A stretch of 21,802 bases of DNA from Candidatus Intricatilinea gracilis (GTDB lineage Bacteria; Pseudomonadota; Gammaproteobacteria; Burkholderiales; Burkholderiaceae_C), in contig JADJDQ010000022.1 of the NCBI GenBank assembly GCA_016702605.1, positions 1-21,802 on the forward strand. The letters run 5' to 3'. Position numbers and translations under genes: made by a program. The notes beneath the pieces are model-generated. The model worked only from the letters and a program-made list of their open reading frames with translations, did no database searches and had not been told where the DNA came from. Below are positions 19,304 through 21,802 of this stretch, one piece after another (position 1 is the stretch's first letter; each line of letters begins with the position of its first letter).

Positions 19304-19704
19304 CCCCTGGCGAGCGACTCGCCAGCGCGCTCCGCCAGTCCCGCGCCGACATGGGCATCGGGCAGGCCGAGGTCGCGATCCTCGTGCGCGGGGTCCGGAG
19401 CCGCATTGCCGACTACGAGAGCGGGTCCAGGCTCCCGCCGCCGGGCGAGCTCTATCGCCTCGCAGACCTGTACGCCGAGCACGGGCCAGCCATCGTCAGT
19501 GCATGGGTGGAGGCGCGAGGGTCGCTCCCTATCGCGATCTACAGCGAGACGGTGCCGCGCTACCCGCATCCGCTGGCGCTACAGGTCGCGACCAGCTTCG
19601 CCGCATGGTGGCCTAGGCTTGCTCGGGCGGAGACTGCGGCGGCTCGAGGGGCGCTGTCTGTGATGCGATGGGCGTTGTCTCGGCTTGGGGACCCGCCGGG
19701 CTAG
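19300..19704 (+). CDS. XRE-type helix-turn-helix protein
   Basis: The frame has no good ATG at its start. TTG 19300 overlaps the stop of the minor head gene (TTGA) and gives 134 residues; ATG 19351 would remove half of the HTH. GERLASALRQSRADMGIGQA, then VRSRIADYESGSRLPPPGEL-YRLADLYAEHG is a typical Cro/CI-like HTH. The rest (ALQVATSFAAWWPRLARAE) is helical. An HTH gene directly coupled to a head gene is odd; it may regulate late genes or be an accessory to head assembly. Its last 92 bases overlap the inverted portal gene on the other strand, so its C terminus may be artificial. Confidence 0.6.
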   Translation: MTPGERLASALRQSRADMGIGQAEVAILVRGVRSRIADYESGSRLPPPGELYRLADLYAEHGPAIVSAWVEARGSLPIAIYSETVPRYPHPLALQVATSFAAWWPRLARAETAAARGALSVMRWALSRLGDPPG

Positions 19705-20939
19705 CCTCTGACTCTGGCGCGCCGGGGATCTGGCTGATGACCCAGTCCTGAAGCTGCTGGTTCGGGACGACGATGCCGCCCGTGATGGCAGCAGATAGGA
19801 TGCCCACCAGCTCCTCGAGCGTCGGTGTCTGCACCTCGCCGCGCTCGAGGTAGGGGCGGAGTTCCTCAGGCACGCCGTTGAGGTCGCAGAGTCGGCCGAT
19901 CACCTGTTCGTTGAAGGCGTCGGCGTACATATCGAGCAGCCCTCCGATCGCGAGCATGACCAGCGCGATCTTGGGGTCGCCGAGCGCCTCCGATCCGACC
20001 TGCTCACCGAGGGTCATGAAGTCCGACAGCACGGAGATAAGGAAGCGCTGCTCGTGGCGACGGATGGGCACGTCTGCGACGACGCGTTGCGTTCCTCCGC
20101 TCGTCATGAGTTTGACGGCGTACCCGGTCTTCTTGCCGTCGTCTCCTCGCTCGGACGCACCAGCGCGGCGAGCTTGCCTGCGCGGAGCTTGCGTCCCTTC
20201 TCCTCCCAGTCGACGCGCACAGCCTGGAGACGCTGAGTCTAGGTTCCGGGCTCTGATGCTGGGAGGAAGCTGGATATCGGGGACGCCGGTCAAGTCGCGG
20301 TCGATGCCGATCGCCTCGCTCTCCTCGAGGTCCTCGCGTACATCCAGGCGCGCCATCCTGAGCGAAAGGCACTCTTGCCTTCGGGTGATCGCTTCTCTGG
20401 GCGCGGGACGAAGTGGAGACACTTGCTCAGCGGGACGTCATAGTTGCCTCGGCTAGGTACCCACTGCTTGAGGCAGACCACGTTGAATCGGCCGTCTTGG
20501 CGCTCCTCGATCCACTGCTGGACCGATGACTGCGCGCGAGGCTCGATATCTTCGATCGACCAGCGCCCATCGACAGGCGCGCGGTAGAATCTCGCCCACA
20601 GAAGCCGAAAGGGTAGGCGCTCAGGCCTCCCCCATGATCCAGAGAACGGCTTGCGCATCCCGTCGATCACGTCCTGGGTTTGCCTGTCGCTCGGCGTCGG
20701 CCTCGGGTGACTCGTCGGCGGCACAGACCTTCCAGTCGACCTGCCCAGCGATCGTGGAGATGAGCGAGAAGATGGCGCCGGGGAGCGGGCTGTTCGGCAT
20801 CTCCTGCCAGGTGTCCCTTCGCCTTCTCGCCTCAGGCCCCGCGGGCGTACTCTCCTCTGAACGATGCCGCCGGAGATCTTGAGCCCGGACGTCGCCGGCC
20901 TTCGCGAAGGATGTCCTGTTTCTTCGCTCGAGGTGCCAT
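19613..20939 (-). pseudogene. Portal protein on the minus strand, broken by several frameshifts
   Basis: Reading the minus strand from ATG 20939, portal-like blocks appear in order but in different frames: MAPRAKKQDIL; TSGLKISGGIVQ; DTWQEMPNSPLPGAIFSLIS-TIAGQVDWKV; TQDVIDGMRKPFSGSWGRPE then IEPRAQSSVQQWIEE and KSAFRSGWRAWMYAR; DLEESEAIGIDRDLTGVPDI; WEEKGRKLRAGKLAALVRPS; and GYAVKLMTSGGTQRVVADVP through to LEELVGILSAAITGG and TAG at 19613-19615. Portals form the DNA gateway of the capsid and normally follow terL on the same strand. At least five frame changes are needed for a single protein. The opposite orientation between two + strand head genes is abnormal: local inversion, chimera or assembly artefact. 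Confidence 0.65.
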
Positions 20940-21200
20940 TGACCGCACTCTACGCGCGCGCGGATGCACGTGCACCAATGGGGCGCGTTCCGCCTGTACT
21001 GCGAGCCCGGAACGGCGTGGAGAATTCTCGACCGTGCCAATCGATCTGGAACGCACTCGCGCCGTCATCGCGCGCGCAGGGGCGAAGATCATGACCACGG
21101 CGCTCGCCGCTGGTGAGGCTGACCAAGACGCCGAGGCGATCGCGGAGAAGGGCCCGCCAACGTAGGGCGCTGTCAGCCCGACGACCCTTTGGTCACGCCG
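20940..21200. other. About 260 bases without a resolved gene
   Basis: Between the portal start (minus strand) and the protease (plus strand) no complete gene is convincing. On the + strand a frame from 20911 to 21165 ends with TVPIDLERTRAVIARAGAKI then MTTALAAGEADQDAEAIAEK, which reads like real protein, while another frame holds HQWGAFRLYCEPGTAW. This suggests a further small gene broken by indels. No promoter or hairpin stands out. Confidence 0.4.
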
Positions 21201-21802
21201 ATGGCGGCGTCCTCAAGCTCCCGAGTCCCGGTCACCGCCGTCCTGAAGGGCCCCGGGGCGGGCACGCCTCGACGTCTTCGGCTGGGGTTTGTCGCTGTCG
21301 ACGACGCAGGCCGCGTGGTGGTCGACCATCAGTCGGACATCATCGAGGCGAAAGAACCCTCGAGCGCCGTCTCACAACCCGCGAAACAACCGGCACTGTC
21401 GACGTTCAGCACGACCGGGGCCCGTCTGCCCAGCTCATCGAGTCGGCCTTCTTCGACCCCCGCAAGCGCGTCGCGATGGGCCTCGACGGCATGGGACGCG
21501 TTGGCTGGTGGGCGGGCTTCCGTGACCCTCCGAACCCCGCCGCGATCGAGGCCGAAGAGCGGCATCCCCGAGTTCTCGATCGACGCGATGGCGGTTCCGA
21601 TAATCCCTCGTCGAGGACAAGAGTCACGAAGTCGAAGATCTCGAAGGCTCACGTTTCGGAAGGGCTTCGACCAACCAAGCTCAATTACCTGAGATCACCA
21701 GACGGCCGGCGCAGGCACAGGCATGACCGTCCAGCTCTGGGAAAGGACCTGGCTGATGGACCCCAAGCCCGATTAACACCAAGCCGCCTCGAGGAAGCGC
21801 CC
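21201..21802 (+). pseudogene. XkdF-like phage protease, frameshifted and cut by the window end
   Basis: From ATG 21201, TPRRLRLGFVAVDDAGRVVV-DHQSDIIE matches the start of phage prohead protease/XkdF-like proteins. The reading moves to another frame at about 21355 (ERTLERRLTTRETTG then SAQLIESAFFDPRKRVAMGL and GWWAGF), back to the first near 21560 (GIPEFSIDAMAVPI), and probably again (RPTKLNYL) up to the end of the window. These enzymes cut scaffold during capsid maturation. Correct order of all blocks means the gene was intact recently or is intact apart from sequence errors. Confidence 0.65.

Noticed and set aside
20112..20117. TTGACG as another promoter
   Set aside because: It lies inside the portal coding region (opposite strand), without a -10 or a start codon at the right distance.
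1..21802. tRNA, rRNA, integrase, attachment sites or insertion sequence
   Set aside because: I found no cloverleaf with a TTCRA-type arm, no tyrosine or serine recombinase motif, and no transposase; lysogeny can be neither shown nor excluded.

Overview
The window looks like about half of a tailed double-stranded DNA phage genome (or prophage) from a high-GC bacterium. Nearly everything is on the + strand, and the gene set is phage-specific: RusA, helicase loader and DnaB, lambda-exo/YqaJ-type exonuclease with RecT, a ParB-methylase fusion, small and large terminase, minor head protein, portal and an XkdF-like protease. I see no rRNA, tRNA, CRISPR array, integrase or recognisable tail gene. 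GC-rich codon third positions and a Cys-rich lipoprotein point weakly to a myxobacterium-like (Myxococcota) host; this is inference only.

Layout. 1-308: unresolved 3' end of a gene. 389-805: membrane-anchored coiled-coil protein, perhaps a lysis gene. 848-2819: promoter, hairpin and a run of very small genes, several zinc-ribbon-like, one with a membrane segment and one a 24-residue membrane peptide. 2816-7517: ASCH-like protein, RusA fused to winged-helix domains, RHH protein, helicase loader with a possible internal origin, DnaB, and a PPC-motif protein broken by a frameshift. 7549-9453: short RHH and hypothetical genes and an Ala-rich repeat protein. 9450-11931: recombination module (exonuclease, DUF6948-like, Gly-Tyr repeat protein, RecT). 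11928-13994: small genes, a DUF7768-like protein and a SLOG-family protein. 14025-17060: ParB-methylase, TerS, TerL. 17041-18393: small genes, a cassette between direct repeats, and a lipoprotein on the opposite strand. 18374-21802: head module in poor condition.

Expression looks strongly coupled: over twenty junctions are 4- or 5-base start/stop overlaps (ATGA, GTGA, TGATG). Three genes instead have a promoter of fixed geometry (TTGACG, 17 bases, TA-rich hexamer, 6 bases, ATG), which predicts leaderless mRNAs.

Condition. Single-base frameshifts occur at a G run (7349-7352) and a C run (16944-16947). The minor head gene has an in-frame amber codon where its family usually has Trp. The portal gene lies on the minus strand and is readable only across at least five frame changes, and the protease across about three. 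Protein-level similarity survives across the breaks, so indel errors near a contig end are at least as likely as true gene decay. No wholly new system is proven. The best leads are the leaderless promoter set, the RusA-winged-helix fusion with an internal start, the direct-repeat cassette, and the three-CX6C antisense lipoprotein.
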